DNA of 64,000 bases, from positions 5,682,501 through 5,746,500 of the forward strand of contig NZ_WBXN01000004.1 of assembly GCF_008973465.1 (NCBI RefSeq), written 5' to 3'. The translations under genes were made by a program, and so were the position numbers. The notes below the pieces were generated by a model that saw only the letters and a list, made by a program, of their open reading frames with translations, did no database searches and was not told the DNA's origin. The DNA comes from Streptomyces sp. SS1-1 (GTDB taxonomy: Bacteria; Actinomycetota; Actinomycetes; Streptomycetales; Streptomycetaceae). Shown here piece by piece: positions 16,948-25,341 of the stretch (within the stretch, counting starts at the first letter, position 1; the number at the start of each line of letters is the position of its first letter).

Positions 16948-17906
16948 CGCAGACGCAGGGCCAGTGCGGCGCCCCCGCTGAGCAGCAGCACCGTGGCGGC
17001 GCCGCCCGCGACGAGCGGCGCCGAGGCCCCCGTACCGGACGTGCCGGTGGACGCCACCGGAGTGCCGGCGGGGGCCTCGGCGGCGCGCGGGGCACCGGAG
17101 GCGGCCTTCTCGACGGCCTCGGTGGCCTTCGTGGGGGAGGCGGAGGACGGCGCCTTCTTCGTGGGCTTCGCGCCGCCGACCGGGGTGGGCTTCGCGCTCT
17201 GCCCCGATCCCGCGCTGACCGTCGCCGCGCCCGCGCCGCCCGTTCCGCCGCCCGTCGCGGCCGGGAACACCACGTCGGAGCACGAGTAGTAGGTGTCCGG
17301 CGTACTCGTGTTGCGCCACACCGTGTACAGCACATGGCGGCCCGAACGGTCGGAGGGCAGCTTCGCCGTGATCCGGTACGCCCCGTTCGTCAGCGCCGGG
17401 TCCTTGACCGAGGTGAACGGCCGGTCCGTCAGATCCGACCAGGTCAGCGGCTTCGACGGGTCGTAGCCTGCCTTGGTGAGATAGAGCTCGAACGTGCCGG
17501 TGTGCGGGATCGTCGAGGAGTACCGCATCGTCAGCGTGGCGCCGGGGGTGAGCCGGGTCGACGGCCAGTCGGACCGCGCGAGGTCGAGGCCCCGGTAGGC
17601 GGGCAGCCCCCCGCTGCACAGTCCGCCGTCGGGCACGACCTGCCGGTCCCGCCCGTTCACGTTCGCGATCCGCAGGTTGTCCCAGGCCGTGAAGGGCGCC
17701 CCGTTGGCCGCGACGGCCGCCCGGCACGCCGCCGACCGGGACGCGGCACCGCCCTCGGGGGAGCAGGCGTAGGCCCGGCTCACCGGATCCGTCGGCGCCC
17801 CGTGCGCGTGAGCGGGCCCCGCCGCCCACACCGTGAGCAGCGACGGCACGGCGACGGCGGCCGCCAGGGCGGCACGATGCGAACTGATCCAGGGCATCCG
17901 GGACAT
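16938..17906 (-). CDS. AA10 lytic polysaccharide monooxygenase with C-terminal surface anchor
   Basis: 322 aa. Signal peptide cleaved after AHA (residue 34) leaves an N-terminal His35-Gly, the first copper ligand of the histidine brace. The second brace His is likely H135 in TIPHTGTFELYLTK, aligned with the HSTTSWRYFITK segment of chitin-binding CBP21. SGRHVLYTVW and DTYYSCSDVVF are further AA10 landmarks; Tyr206 occupies the axial Phe position. After about residue 215 comes a Gly/Ala/Lys-rich linker, VASTG at 284-288, a hydrophobic helix (298-316) and RLRRR. Such enzymes oxidatively cleave chitin or cellulose. GAGGAG lies upstream of ATG 17906. Confidence 0.88.
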   Translation of the reverse strand: MSRMPWISSHRAALAAAVAVPSLLTVWAAGPAHAHGAPTDPVSRAYACSPEGGAASRSAACRAAVAANGAPFTAWDNLRIANVNGRDRQVVPDGGLCSGGLPAYRGLDLARSDWPSTRLTPGATLTMRYSSTIPHTGTFELYLTKAGYDPSKPLTWSDLTDRPFTSVKDPALTNGAYRITAKLPSDRSGRHVLYTVWRNTSTPDTYYSCSDVVFPAATGGGTGGAGAATVSAGSGQSAKPTPVGGAKPTKKAPSSASPTKATEAVEKAASGAPRAAEAPAGTPVASTGTSGTGASAPLVAGGAATVLLLSGGAALALRLRRR

Positions 17907-18112
17907 CCGGAACGACTCCTCGGCCGACGGCAACGGTCCTCGTGGAGTACGGGAATCCGGCCCGGCGCGTTCAGTGCGCGACGAGCCCGGCGGTCGAGTC
18001 CCCGACGGCACCTGGAGGCTGCGGGTCCGTGACACGGCCCGCCGTCCTTCTCACCGCCGCCGGACCCCCGCTCGGAAACCGTCACTCCGGTCCGAAGCGG
18101 TCACCGTCCGTG

Positions 18113-18793
18113 TCAGGCGTGGCCCACGCCGGCAGCCGTCGTGTCCGCCGGGTCCGTCGTGTCGAGGGCGGACAGCACCCGCAGTCCACGGTCGGGCTCC
18201 CGGTCGATGCCGGTCAGCAGGCCCGGCACCGCGATGCCCGGCAGCAGATGCCCCCACAACTGCGAGACACGCTCCGCCAGATCCTCCCGGTCGGTCAGCG
18301 CCCGGGACATCAACTGGATGCCGGCGAACGAGCCGACCAGCAGCTCCACCGTCTGCCGCGGCCGCACGGTGGGCAGCAACTCACCGCGCGCCAGAGCCTG
18401 TTCAAGGACGACGACCAGCAGGTCCGCCCACTGCCGGAACGCCCCGGAGTGGTCGACGAAGGACGGCGCGCTCTGGTCCACGGCGAGCCGCACGCTCCCC
18501 TTGAGCAGCGCGTTGTGCCGCAGCCGCTGCGCGAACACGAAGGTCATGTCGACGACTTCCTGCAACTTGCAGGGCTGCGGCGGCACCGTCCCGAACGAGA
18601 TCTGCTCGTCCAGCACGGCCTGCGCGAGCGACTCCTTGGAGGGGAAGTGGAAGTACAGGGCGCCCTTGGTCACCGAGGCCCGCTCCAGGACCATCGAGAT
18701 GGTCGTGGCGGCGTACCCGTGCTCGTCGAAGACCGCCCCGGCCGCCTCCAGAATGACCTGCCGCGTTCTGATGGCGCGCTCCTGCCTCGCCAT
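18113..18793 (-). CDS. TetR-family gamma-butyrolactone receptor (ArpA/ScbR-like)
   Basis: 226 aa. The N-terminal helix-turn-helix RTRQVILEAAGAVFDEHGYAATTISMVLERASVTKGALYFHF is that of the ArpA/ScbR group, and the ligand domain contains PQPCKLQEVVDMTFVFAQRL and LARGELLPTV, which resemble the same group. These receptors bind AREs in the absence of butyrolactone and release on ligand. It is divergent from an afsA-like gene with a 189-bp intergenic region carrying an ARE half-site, the typical scbA/scbR layout. ATG 18793 has AAGGGG five bases before it. Confidence 0.88.
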   Translation of the reverse strand: MARQERAIRTRQVILEAAGAVFDEHGYAATTISMVLERASVTKGALYFHFPSKESLAQAVLDEQISFGTVPPQPCKLQEVVDMTFVFAQRLRHNALLKGSVRLAVDQSAPSFVDHSGAFRQWADLLVVVLEQALARGELLPTVRPRQTVELLVGSFAGIQLMSRALTDREDLAERVSQLWGHLLPGIAVPGLLTGIDREPDRGLRVLSALDTTDPADTTAAGVGHA

Positions 18794-18878
18794 AACAGCC
18801 CCTTCATCACCGCGAGTCGGCCGGTGCGCCCCGCGTGCGCCGGAGCGGTGGGGCACGGGCGAGCGACCCGCGGCCGCA

Positions 18879-18907
18879 TTGAAAACAAACCGGTCGCCTC
18901 GTACTCT
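18879..18907 (+). promoter_or_regulatory. afsA-like promoter with overlapping ARE half-site
   Basis: TTGAAA (18879-18884), 17-bp spacer, TACTCT (18902-18907), a good sigma-70 promoter for the gene at 18983 (leader about 69 nt). AAAACAAACCGG (18882-18893) overlaps the -35 and spacer; its complement CCGGTTTGTTTT is the conserved half of autoregulatory elements bound by ArpA/ScbR-type receptors. The second arm is poorly conserved. Confidence 0.6.
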
Positions 18908-18982
18908 AACGCTCGCGGCACGGGCACCTCGCCGCCTGTTCAGCGCACGTACGGGCACACACGGGGGACCCAAGGAGGGGAC

Positions 18983-19924
18983 ATGCCACCTTCGCGGCCA
19001 CTCGCCACGACCCCGCTCGCCGGACTCCCCGCGGCGCCCGACGGATTGACGGCCACGGTACCCCGCCAGCTCGTCCACCGGGCTTCCGTAGCCGAAACGT
19101 TTCTCACCGGGGCGGCCGGCACCGGCACCGACTCCTTCGACGTCTTCGCCGAGTGGCCGCGCACCCATCAGCTGCTGGTCACGCCCGACCGGTCGGCGTA
19201 CCAGCCGCTGCTCGTCGCCGAGACCGTCCGCCAGGCCGGCACCCTCCTCGCCCACACCGCCTACGACGTCCCGCTCGGACACCACTTCGTGCTGCGGGAG
19301 TTGGCGATCACCACCCGCCCCGAGCACCTCGCCGTCGGCCCCTCACCCGCCGAACCCCTGCTGCGCATCACCGTCACCGACGTCACCCGCCGCGGCGGCC
19401 GGCCCGCCGGGTTCCGCTACGAGGCCGATGTCCTGCTCGGCTCCACGAGCGTCGCGACCGCACGGGTGGCGGCGACCTGGACCAGCGAGGCCGTCTACCG
19501 GCGGCTGCGCGGCGGTCGTTCCGCCTCCACCGTCCCCGTCCTGCCCCTCCCGCCGGGCCTGCCGCCCGCCGCCGTGGGCCGCGCCTCGGCCGCCGACGTC
19601 GTCCTGGCCCCGGCCACCGCTCCGGGTCGCCGGCAGCTGCGCGTCGATACCGGTCATGCTGTTTTCTTCGATCATCCCCTCGACCACATCCCCGGAATGC
19701 TCCTGCTGGAGGCCGCCTGCCAGACGCTCGCCGCGGACCCCGCGAGCCGCGGACGGACCCCGGTCTCCTACTCCTGCGTCTTCCACCGGTACGCCGAACT
19801 CGACCTGCCCACCTGGATCGAGCGGACCGAGGCGACCGTCGGGGGCCGCGAGGGCGTCCGTGTCACGGCCCGTCAGAAAGATGGGGCGGTATTCGAGTGT
19901 GGGGTGGGCACCGAGGAGCGCTGA
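18983..19924 (+). CDS. AfsA/ScbA-like gamma-butyrolactone biosynthesis protein
   Basis: 313 aa with two AfsA hotdog repeats. The first contains VHRASVAETFLTGAAG and YQPLLVAETVRQAG, the second FFDHPLDHIPGMLLLEAACQ, both hallmark segments. AfsA enzymes condense a beta-ketoacyl-ACP with dihydroxyacetone phosphate at the first step of A-factor-type signal synthesis. AAGGAG five bases before ATG 18983 is strong. It lies between two TetR regulators, divergent from one and ahead of the other. Which side chain it uses cannot be told. Confidence 0.9.
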   Translation: MPPSRPLATTPLAGLPAAPDGLTATVPRQLVHRASVAETFLTGAAGTGTDSFDVFAEWPRTHQLLVTPDRSAYQPLLVAETVRQAGTLLAHTAYDVPLGHHFVLRELAITTRPEHLAVGPSPAEPLLRITVTDVTRRGGRPAGFRYEADVLLGSTSVATARVAATWTSEAVYRRLRGGRSASTVPVLPLPPGLPPAAVGRASAADVVLAPATAPGRRQLRVDTGHAVFFDHPLDHIPGMLLLEAACQTLAADPASRGRTPVSYSCVFHRYAELDLPTWIERTEATVGGREGVRVTARQKDGAVFECGVGTEER

Positions 19925-19945
19925 GATATCGTGTGCAGGGAGTAA

Positions 19946-19972
19946 GAAACAAACGGCATGTCCCGTTCTTTT
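19946..19972. promoter_or_regulatory. Candidate autoregulatory element (ARE)
   Basis: GAAACAAACGG, six bases, CCGTTCTTTT: the arms AACGG/CCGTT (19952-19956 and 19963-19967) are an exact inverted repeat, flanked by A-rich and T-rich tracts as in ScbR/ArpA targets. It lies 22 bp after the afsA-like stop and 26 bp before the second TetR gene, so it could control that gene. Confidence 0.6.
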
Positions 19973-19998
19973 CCGCCCCCTTCAGGAGTGTCCCCCCG

Positions 19999-20646
19999 AT
20001 GGCGAGGCAGCTACGCGCCGAACAGACCCGCACGACGATCCTCACAGCCGCCGCGGAACTGTTCGACCGTCATGGCTATGAATCCACCAGTCTGAGCGAC
20101 ATCGTCGAACAGGCCCAGGTCACCAAGGGGGCCCTGTACTTCCACTTCGCGGCGAAGGAGGATCTCGCGCAGGCCATCATGGAGCTCCAGTCGCGGGCGT
20201 CCCGGCAGGTCGCCGCCGAGATGGAGGGCCGCGGCTACTCCTCCCTCGAAGCCCTGATACGCACGACGTTCGGCATCACCCGCCTGTCCGTCGAAGGGCC
20301 CATCCCGCGCGCGGGGCTGCGTCTGGCCACCGGGGGAGTGGTGATCCGCCCGCCCCTGCGGCACCCGTTCACCGAGCTGCTGGACATCACCACCCGCCGG
20401 CTCCTGTGCGCCGCCCAGGAGTCCGACCTGCACCCCGATGTCGACGCCGAGGCCGCCGCACACGCCCTGGTCTGCTTCTTCGTCGGCACCCGGGTCGTCG
20501 GCCGCTCCACGGAGAGCGTCGCCCGCCAGCCCCGCCGGGTCGCCGAGATGTGGCACCTGATGATCCGGGGACTGGTCCCGGTGCCCCGCCGCGCCCGCTA
20601 CCTCACCCTCGCGACACAGCTCGAACGGGAACTCAGAGCCGTATGA
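19999..20646 (+). CDS. Second TetR-family regulator, butyrolactone (pseudo-)receptor-like
   Basis: 215 aa. HTH region TRTTILTAAAELFDRHGYESTSLSDIVEQAQVTKGALYFHFAAKEDLA, very close in style to the receptor at 18113. The C-terminal domain differs (LSVEGPIPRAGLRLATGGVVI, HALVCFFVGTRVV) and keeps segments seen in ScbR2/BarB-type pseudo-receptors. It follows the afsA-like gene by 74 bp with a palindromic candidate operator between. CAGGAG lies ten bases upstream of ATG 19999. Whether it binds butyrolactone or another ligand is open. Confidence 0.85.
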   Translation: MARQLRAEQTRTTILTAAAELFDRHGYESTSLSDIVEQAQVTKGALYFHFAAKEDLAQAIMELQSRASRQVAAEMEGRGYSSLEALIRTTFGITRLSVEGPIPRAGLRLATGGVVIRPPLRHPFTELLDITTRRLLCAAQESDLHPDVDAEAAAHALVCFFVGTRVVGRSTESVARQPRRVAEMWHLMIRGLVPVPRRARYLTLATQLERELRAV

Positions 20647-20668
20647 CCCGGGCGGTACGGTGAGGCGT

Positions 20669-21856
20669 ATGCCCGCACGGTCCGACGCCCCGCTCCCGCC
20701 CGTCCTCCTCGCCGACGAGCCGGGCTCCTTCCCGCACGGCGTCCTCGCCGAACGGCACCCGGCGATCATCCGCCAGGTCCGGGACGCGTCCCCCTACGGC
20801 CCCGAGCAGCGCCGCGCCCTGGACGCCCTGCTCGCCAACTGCCTCCACGGCGTGATCGAACCGCTGCCCGCCGACGCCCACGACCGGGACCGCTGGACCG
20901 CCTGGGGCGCCGACGTCCACACCGGCCGGTCCTGGTTCGACGTGCCGTGGCTGTGGTCCGAGAGCTTCTTCCACCGCCGCCTCCTCGACGCCGTCGGCTA
21001 CTTCGCCCCCGGCCCCTGGCAGGGCATCGACCCGTTCCGCCCGTCGAAGACGGCCGAACTCGACTCGCCCGAGACCGACGAGGAACTGGCCGCCCTCGAC
21101 GCCCTCGCCGATCTGCCCCCGGCCGAACAGGACCGCGCCCTGCTGCACGGCTCCCTGTGGGGCAACCGGGCCGACCTCAGCTTCCGGCTGGGCGCCTCGG
21201 GCGGCCCCTCCGCCTCCGGCACCCCGCCCCTGGTGGCCGACGACAGCGACGCCCTCTGGTCGCTGCTCCCGCCGTCCGGCACGGCCACCGTCTGCCTGAT
21301 CGCCGACAACGCCGGCCGTGAACTCGTCCCCGACCTGATGCTCATCGCCCGGCTCCTCACCGAGCGGCGTGCCGCCCGGGTCCTGCTGCACGTCAAACCA
21401 CAGCCGTACTACGTCTCCGACGCCACGCACGCCGACGTGCTCGACGCCCTGCGCCGGCTCGTCGCCGCGCCGGGAGCCGCCGCCGGGTTCGGGCGCGTCC
21501 TGTGGGAGGCGCTCACCGACGGCCGGCTGACCGTGCGCGCCCACCCCTTCTCGTGCGCCCCGCTGCCGTACGCGGACATGCCCGCCGACCTCCGCGCGGA
21601 GCTGGCGTCCGTGACCCTGACCATCCTCAAGGGCGACCTCAACTACCGCCGTCTCGTGGGGGACCGGCGCTGGCCGCCCACCACCCCGTTCGCCGAGGTG
21701 ACCGCCCACTTCCCGAGCCCGGTCGCGGCCCTGCGGACCCTGAAGTCGGACGTGGTCACCGGCCTGGACGCCGGCACGGAGGCCGCGCTGGTGACCGCCG
21801 AGGGAGAGAAGTGGCGGACGTCCGGGACGCACGCGCTGATCCAGGTGCGGGCCTGA
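20669..21856 (+). CDS. DUF89/ARMT1-like damage-control phosphatase family protein
   Basis: 395 aa. The core CLIADNAGRELVPDLMLI, LLHVKPQPYYVSDAT and ILKGDLNYRRL are the three metal-site segments of the DUF89 (ARMT1) family, which hydrolyse damaged or overaccumulated phosphometabolites. The N-terminal helical part (PYGPEQRRALDALLANCLHG) also fits. ATG 20669 is used; a GTG nine bases upstream is possible. Not obviously coupled to the TetR gene before it (22-bp gap). Confidence 0.8.
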   Translation: MPARSDAPLPPVLLADEPGSFPHGVLAERHPAIIRQVRDASPYGPEQRRALDALLANCLHGVIEPLPADAHDRDRWTAWGADVHTGRSWFDVPWLWSESFFHRRLLDAVGYFAPGPWQGIDPFRPSKTAELDSPETDEELAALDALADLPPAEQDRALLHGSLWGNRADLSFRLGASGGPSASGTPPLVADDSDALWSLLPPSGTATVCLIADNAGRELVPDLMLIARLLTERRAARVLLHVKPQPYYVSDATHADVLDALRRLVAAPGAAAGFGRVLWEALTDGRLTVRAHPFSCAPLPYADMPADLRAELASVTLTILKGDLNYRRLVGDRRWPPTTPFAEVTAHFPSPVAALRTLKSDVVTGLDAGTEAALVTAEGEKWRTSGTHALIQVRA

Positions 21857-21905
21857 CCGGGACAGCGGCACCGGCAGCGGGGGCGTGCGCGCGCCGGTGA
21901 TCGCC

Positions 21906-21931
21906 CCCGGGCGCCACAACCCCCGCCCGGG
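21906..21931. terminator. Terminator after the DUF89 gene
   Basis: Perfect 8-bp arms CCCGGGCG / CGCCCGGG with a 10-nt loop, 50 bp after the stop and about 90 bp before the geosmin synthase start. Confidence 0.6.
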
Positions 21932-22019
21932 ACGCCCGCTTTCGCCCCTGTTTCACGCGATGGTGTGATCATGTGCGGCCCGGAGGATGCCCACCGAAAG
22001 CCCTGGGTAGGGCCGGGCC

Positions 22020-24182
22020 ATGACGCAGCAGCCCTTCGAACTCCCGCACTTCTACATGCCGTATCCCGCGCGGCTCAATCCGCACGTCGACGAGGCCCGC
22101 GCCCACTCGACGGCCTGGGCACGCGAGATGGGCATGCTGGAGGGCTCCGGGATCTGGGAGCAGTCCGACCTCGACGCGCATGACTACGGCCTGCTCTGCG
22201 CCTACACCCACCCCGAGTGCGACGGACCCGCGCTGTCCCTCATCACGGACTGGTACGTGTGGGTCTTCTTCTTCGACGACCACTTCCTGGACATGTACAA
22301 GCGGACCCAGGACCGCGCCGCCGGCAAGGCCCACCTCGACCGGCTCGCCCTGTTCATGCCGATGGACCCCGCCACGCCCATGCCGGCGCCGGAGAACCCG
22401 GTGGAGGCCGGACTCGCCGACCTGTGGACGCGCACCGTCCCGGCCATGTCCGCGAACTGGCGCCGCCGCTTCGCCGTCGCCACCGAGCACCTGCTCAACG
22501 AGTCCATGTGGGAGCTGTCCAACATCAACGAGGGGCGGATCGCCAACCCCGTCGAGTACATCGAGATGCGCCGCAAGGTGGGCGGCGCCCCCTGGTCCGC
22601 CGGCCTGGTGGAGTACGCGCGGGCCGAGGTGCCCGCCGCCGTCGCCGACTCGCGGCCCATGCGGGTGCTGATGGAGACGTTCTCCGACGCCGTGCACCTG
22701 CGCAACGACCTGTTCTCCTACCAGCGCGAGGTCGAGGACGAGGGCGAACTCAGCAACGGCGTCCTGGTCCTGGAGACCTTCTTCGGCTGCACCACCCAGG
22801 AGGCGGCCGACATGGTGAACGACGTCCTCACCTCACGGCTCCACCAGTTCGAGCACACCGCCCTCACCGAAGTGCCCGCGGTCGCCCTGGAGAAGGGGCT
22901 CACACCCGACGAGATCGCCGCCGTCGCCGCCTACACCCTGGGCCTTCAGGACTGGCAGTCCGGCGGCCACGAATGGCACATGCGCTCCAGCCGGTACATG
23001 AACGGGCGCGCCCGCACCACCCGGCCCTGGCACGGGCTCACCGGCCCCGGCACCTCCGCCGCCGACGTCGGCGCCCTGCTCGCCTCGGCCGGGGCGGAGC
23101 GGGCGCGCGCCCACACCCATGTGCCCTACCAGCGGGTGGGACCGTCCCTGATCCCCGAGTTCCACATGCCGTACCAGGTGGAGCTGTGCCCGCATCTGCC
23201 GGGCGCCCGGCAGCGGCTCGTGGAGTGGTCGCACCGCATGGGCATCCTCCAGGAGGGCGTCTGGGACGAGGACCGGCTCGCCGCCGCCGACCTGGCCCTG
23301 TGCTCGGCGGGCCTGGACCCCGACGCCACCGAGGAGGCCCTCGACCTCAGCGCCCACTGGCTGGCCTGGGGCACCTACGGCGACGACTACTACCCCCTCG
23401 TCTTCGGCAACCGCCGTGACCTGGCCGCCGCCCGGCTCACCACCGAGCGCCTGGCCGCCTGCATGCCCGTCGACGGCGGGGAGGTGCCGCTCGTCCCGTC
23501 CAACGCGATGGAACGCGCGCTGATCGACCTGTGGACCCGGACGACGGCGGACATGACGTCCGAGCAGCGGCGCACCTTCAAGAACGCCGTCAACTCCATG
23601 ACGGAGAGCTGGCTGTGGGAGCTGCACAACCAGCTCCTGCACCGCGTCCCGGACCCGGTCGACTACCTGGAGATGCGCCGGTCCACCTTCGGCTCCGACC
23701 TCACCATGGCGATGTGCCGCATGGGCCACGGCCCCGCGGTCCCCCCGGAGGTGTACCGCAGCGGACCGGTGCGCTCCCTGGAGAACGCCGCCATGGACTA
23801 CGCCTGCCTGCTCAACGACGTCTTCTCGTACCAGAAGGAGATCGAGTACGAGGGCGAGGTCCACAACTCCATCCTGGTCGTGCAGAACTTCTTCGGCTGC
23901 GACTACCCGGCCGCGCTGACCGTGGTGCAGGACCTGATGAACCAGCGGATGCGGCAGTTCGAGCATGTCATCGCGCACGAACTGCCGATCGTCTACGACG
24001 ACTTCCAGCTGTCGGAGGAGGCACGGGACGCCATGGCGACGTATGTGACCGACCTGCAGAACTGGATGGCGGGCATCCTCAACTGGCATCGCGCCGTGGA
24101 CCGTTACAAGGCCGACTACCTGGCCCGGCGCGCCCACGGCTTCCTGCCGGACCGGCCGCCAGCCGTCCCCGCCCTGGGCTGA
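22020..24182 (+). CDS. geoA: Germacradienol/geosmin synthase (bifunctional sesquiterpene cyclase)
   Basis: 720 aa, two class I terpene cyclase domains in tandem. N-terminal domain: DDHFLDMY at 86-93 and NDLFSYQRE starting N229 bind the Mg-diphosphate of farnesyl diphosphate and make germacradienol. C-terminal domain: DDYYP at 455-459 and NDVFSYQKE from N599 convert germacradienol to geosmin with loss of acetone. The two halves are joined by a linker near 345-365. Length and motif spacing match the S. coelicolor enzyme (about 726 aa). It is a single-gene unit between terminator-like regions. Geosmin is the earthy odour of sporulating Streptomyces. Confidence 0.97.
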   Translation: MTQQPFELPHFYMPYPARLNPHVDEARAHSTAWAREMGMLEGSGIWEQSDLDAHDYGLLCAYTHPECDGPALSLITDWYVWVFFFDDHFLDMYKRTQDRAAGKAHLDRLALFMPMDPATPMPAPENPVEAGLADLWTRTVPAMSANWRRRFAVATEHLLNESMWELSNINEGRIANPVEYIEMRRKVGGAPWSAGLVEYARAEVPAAVADSRPMRVLMETFSDAVHLRNDLFSYQREVEDEGELSNGVLVLETFFGCTTQEAADMVNDVLTSRLHQFEHTALTEVPAVALEKGLTPDEIAAVAAYTLGLQDWQSGGHEWHMRSSRYMNGRARTTRPWHGLTGPGTSAADVGALLASAGAERARAHTHVPYQRVGPSLIPEFHMPYQVELCPHLPGARQRLVEWSHRMGILQEGVWDEDRLAAADLALCSAGLDPDATEEALDLSAHWLAWGTYGDDYYPLVFGNRRDLAAARLTTERLAACMPVDGGEVPLVPSNAMERALIDLWTRTTADMTSEQRRTFKNAVNSMTESWLWELHNQLLHRVPDPVDYLEMRRSTFGSDLTMAMCRMGHGPAVPPEVYRSGPVRSLENAAMDYACLLNDVFSYQKEIEYEGEVHNSILVVQNFFGCDYPAALTVVQDLMNQRMRQFEHVIAHELPIVYDDFQLSEEARDAMATYVTDLQNWMAGILNWHRAVDRYKADYLARRAHGFLPDRPPAVPALG

Positions 24183-24203
24183 CCCGGGCGGGCCGTCCCG
24201 TTC

Positions 24204-24683
24204 TCAATACTCCTCGCGGTCGGGAAGGGCCCGCCACGCGTCGAACGGCTCGGTCCGGCCGGGCACCTCCAGCCGCTCCAGCGACAGCGGCCAGGACACG
24301 TCGTCCCGCCGGGCGAACAGTTCGTGCAGGGCCGCGTCGTCGAAGCCGGCCGCCGCCGCGTCGTGCCGGTCGGCGCCGTACACGACCCGGTCCAGGCGCG
24401 CCCACAGGGCCGCGGTCAGGCACATCGGGCAGGGCTCGCACGACACGATCAGCGCACAGCCCTCCAGCGACGGACCGCCCAGCTCCGCGCACGCGGCCCG
24501 CACCGCGCACACCTCGGCGTGCGCGGTGGGGTCGTGGGCGGCGGTGACACGGTTGGTGCCGGTGGCGATCACCTCGCCGTCCCGGACGACCAGCGCGCCG
24601 AACGGGCCGCCGCCCTCGGCCACGCTCTCCGTGGCCAGCGCGACGGCCCGCCGCATCCACGCACGCTCGGCTCGGGTCGGCAC
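24204..24683 (-). CDS. Nucleoside/guanine-type deaminase (CDA fold)
   Basis: 159 aa. Zinc site motifs THAHAE-like (PTAHAEVCAVR) and SCEPCPMCLTA are those of the cytidine deaminase superfamily, with the Glu as proton shuttle. The AEGGGPFGALVV start resembles guanine deaminase and tRNA adenosine deaminase relatives; the substrate cannot be fixed. GTG 24683 is chosen because GAGGA lies six to seven bases upstream, whereas the GTG at 24689 would overlap it. Divergent from the PDZ gene. Confidence 0.85.
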   Translation of the reverse strand: MPTRAERAWMRRAVALATESVAEGGGPFGALVVRDGEVIATGTNRVTAAHDPTAHAEVCAVRAACAELGGPSLEGCALIVSCEPCPMCLTAALWARLDRVVYGADRHDAAAAGFDDAALHELFARRDDVSWPLSLERLEVPGRTEPFDAWRALPDREEY

Positions 24684-24780
24684 GGTCACTCCTCGGGGTG
24701 GGGAACGGCAGGTCAGTCTCACTCGATCGTGGCTCGTCGTGCGCCGGTGCGCAGGGTAGTCACCTGCCGGAGGCGATCCG

Positions 24781-25341
24781 ATGGAACAGACCGCGTTGCG
24801 ACCCAAGCCCATGCCTGGTCAGGGGCCCACCGACAAGGACCCGGCGGACGGGGGCGCCCGCCGCCCGCACGCCGCGCCCCGCCGGCGCGGGCGGCGCCTG
24901 GCGAACCTGGCCGGCGCGGTCCTCGCGGCCCTGGTGCTCGTCCTGGCCGGCGTCGGCCTCGGCACGCTCGGCAGCACGGTGATCGGCATGAGGGAACTCG
25001 CCGCACTCCAGCACCGGAGCGCGCCCGCCCCCACCGCCCCGGCGCCGGTCACGACGTCGCCCGCACCGGCCACGACCGGCGCGACGCTCGGGGTGGAGGC
25101 CGTCGACACACGCGGGCCGGGTGCCCTGGTGGTCGCCGTCCATGTCCCCGGCCCCGGCTACACGGCCGGACTGGTCCGCGGGGACGTCGTCCTCGCCCTC
25201 GGCCGCTCCCGCGTCGACGACGCGGCGTCCCTCGCCCGAGCGGTCTCCCGCACCCGCCCCGGCCACGGCATCACCCTGACGGTCCGCCACACCAACGGCA
25301 CCCGCCAGCACCTGACGGCGGTCCCGGGCATCACGACATGA
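24781..25341 (+). CDS. Membrane-anchored PDZ-domain protein
   Basis: 186 aa. A basic cytoplasmic head (RRPHAAPRRRGRRLANL), one transmembrane helix at about residues 40-65, a Pro/Thr/Ala linker, then a PDZ core at about 100-180 (AVHVPGPGYTAGLVRGDVVLAL and SLARAVSRTRPGHGITLTV). No protease domain is attached, so it may act as an adaptor or bind C-terminal peptides outside the membrane. No partner gene is adjacent. Confidence 0.75.
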   Translation: MEQTALRPKPMPGQGPTDKDPADGGARRPHAAPRRRGRRLANLAGAVLAALVLVLAGVGLGTLGSTVIGMRELAALQHRSAPAPTAPAPVTTSPAPATTGATLGVEAVDTRGPGALVVAVHVPGPGYTAGLVRGDVVLALGRSRVDDAASLARAVSRTRPGHGITLTVRHTNGTRQHLTAVPGITT

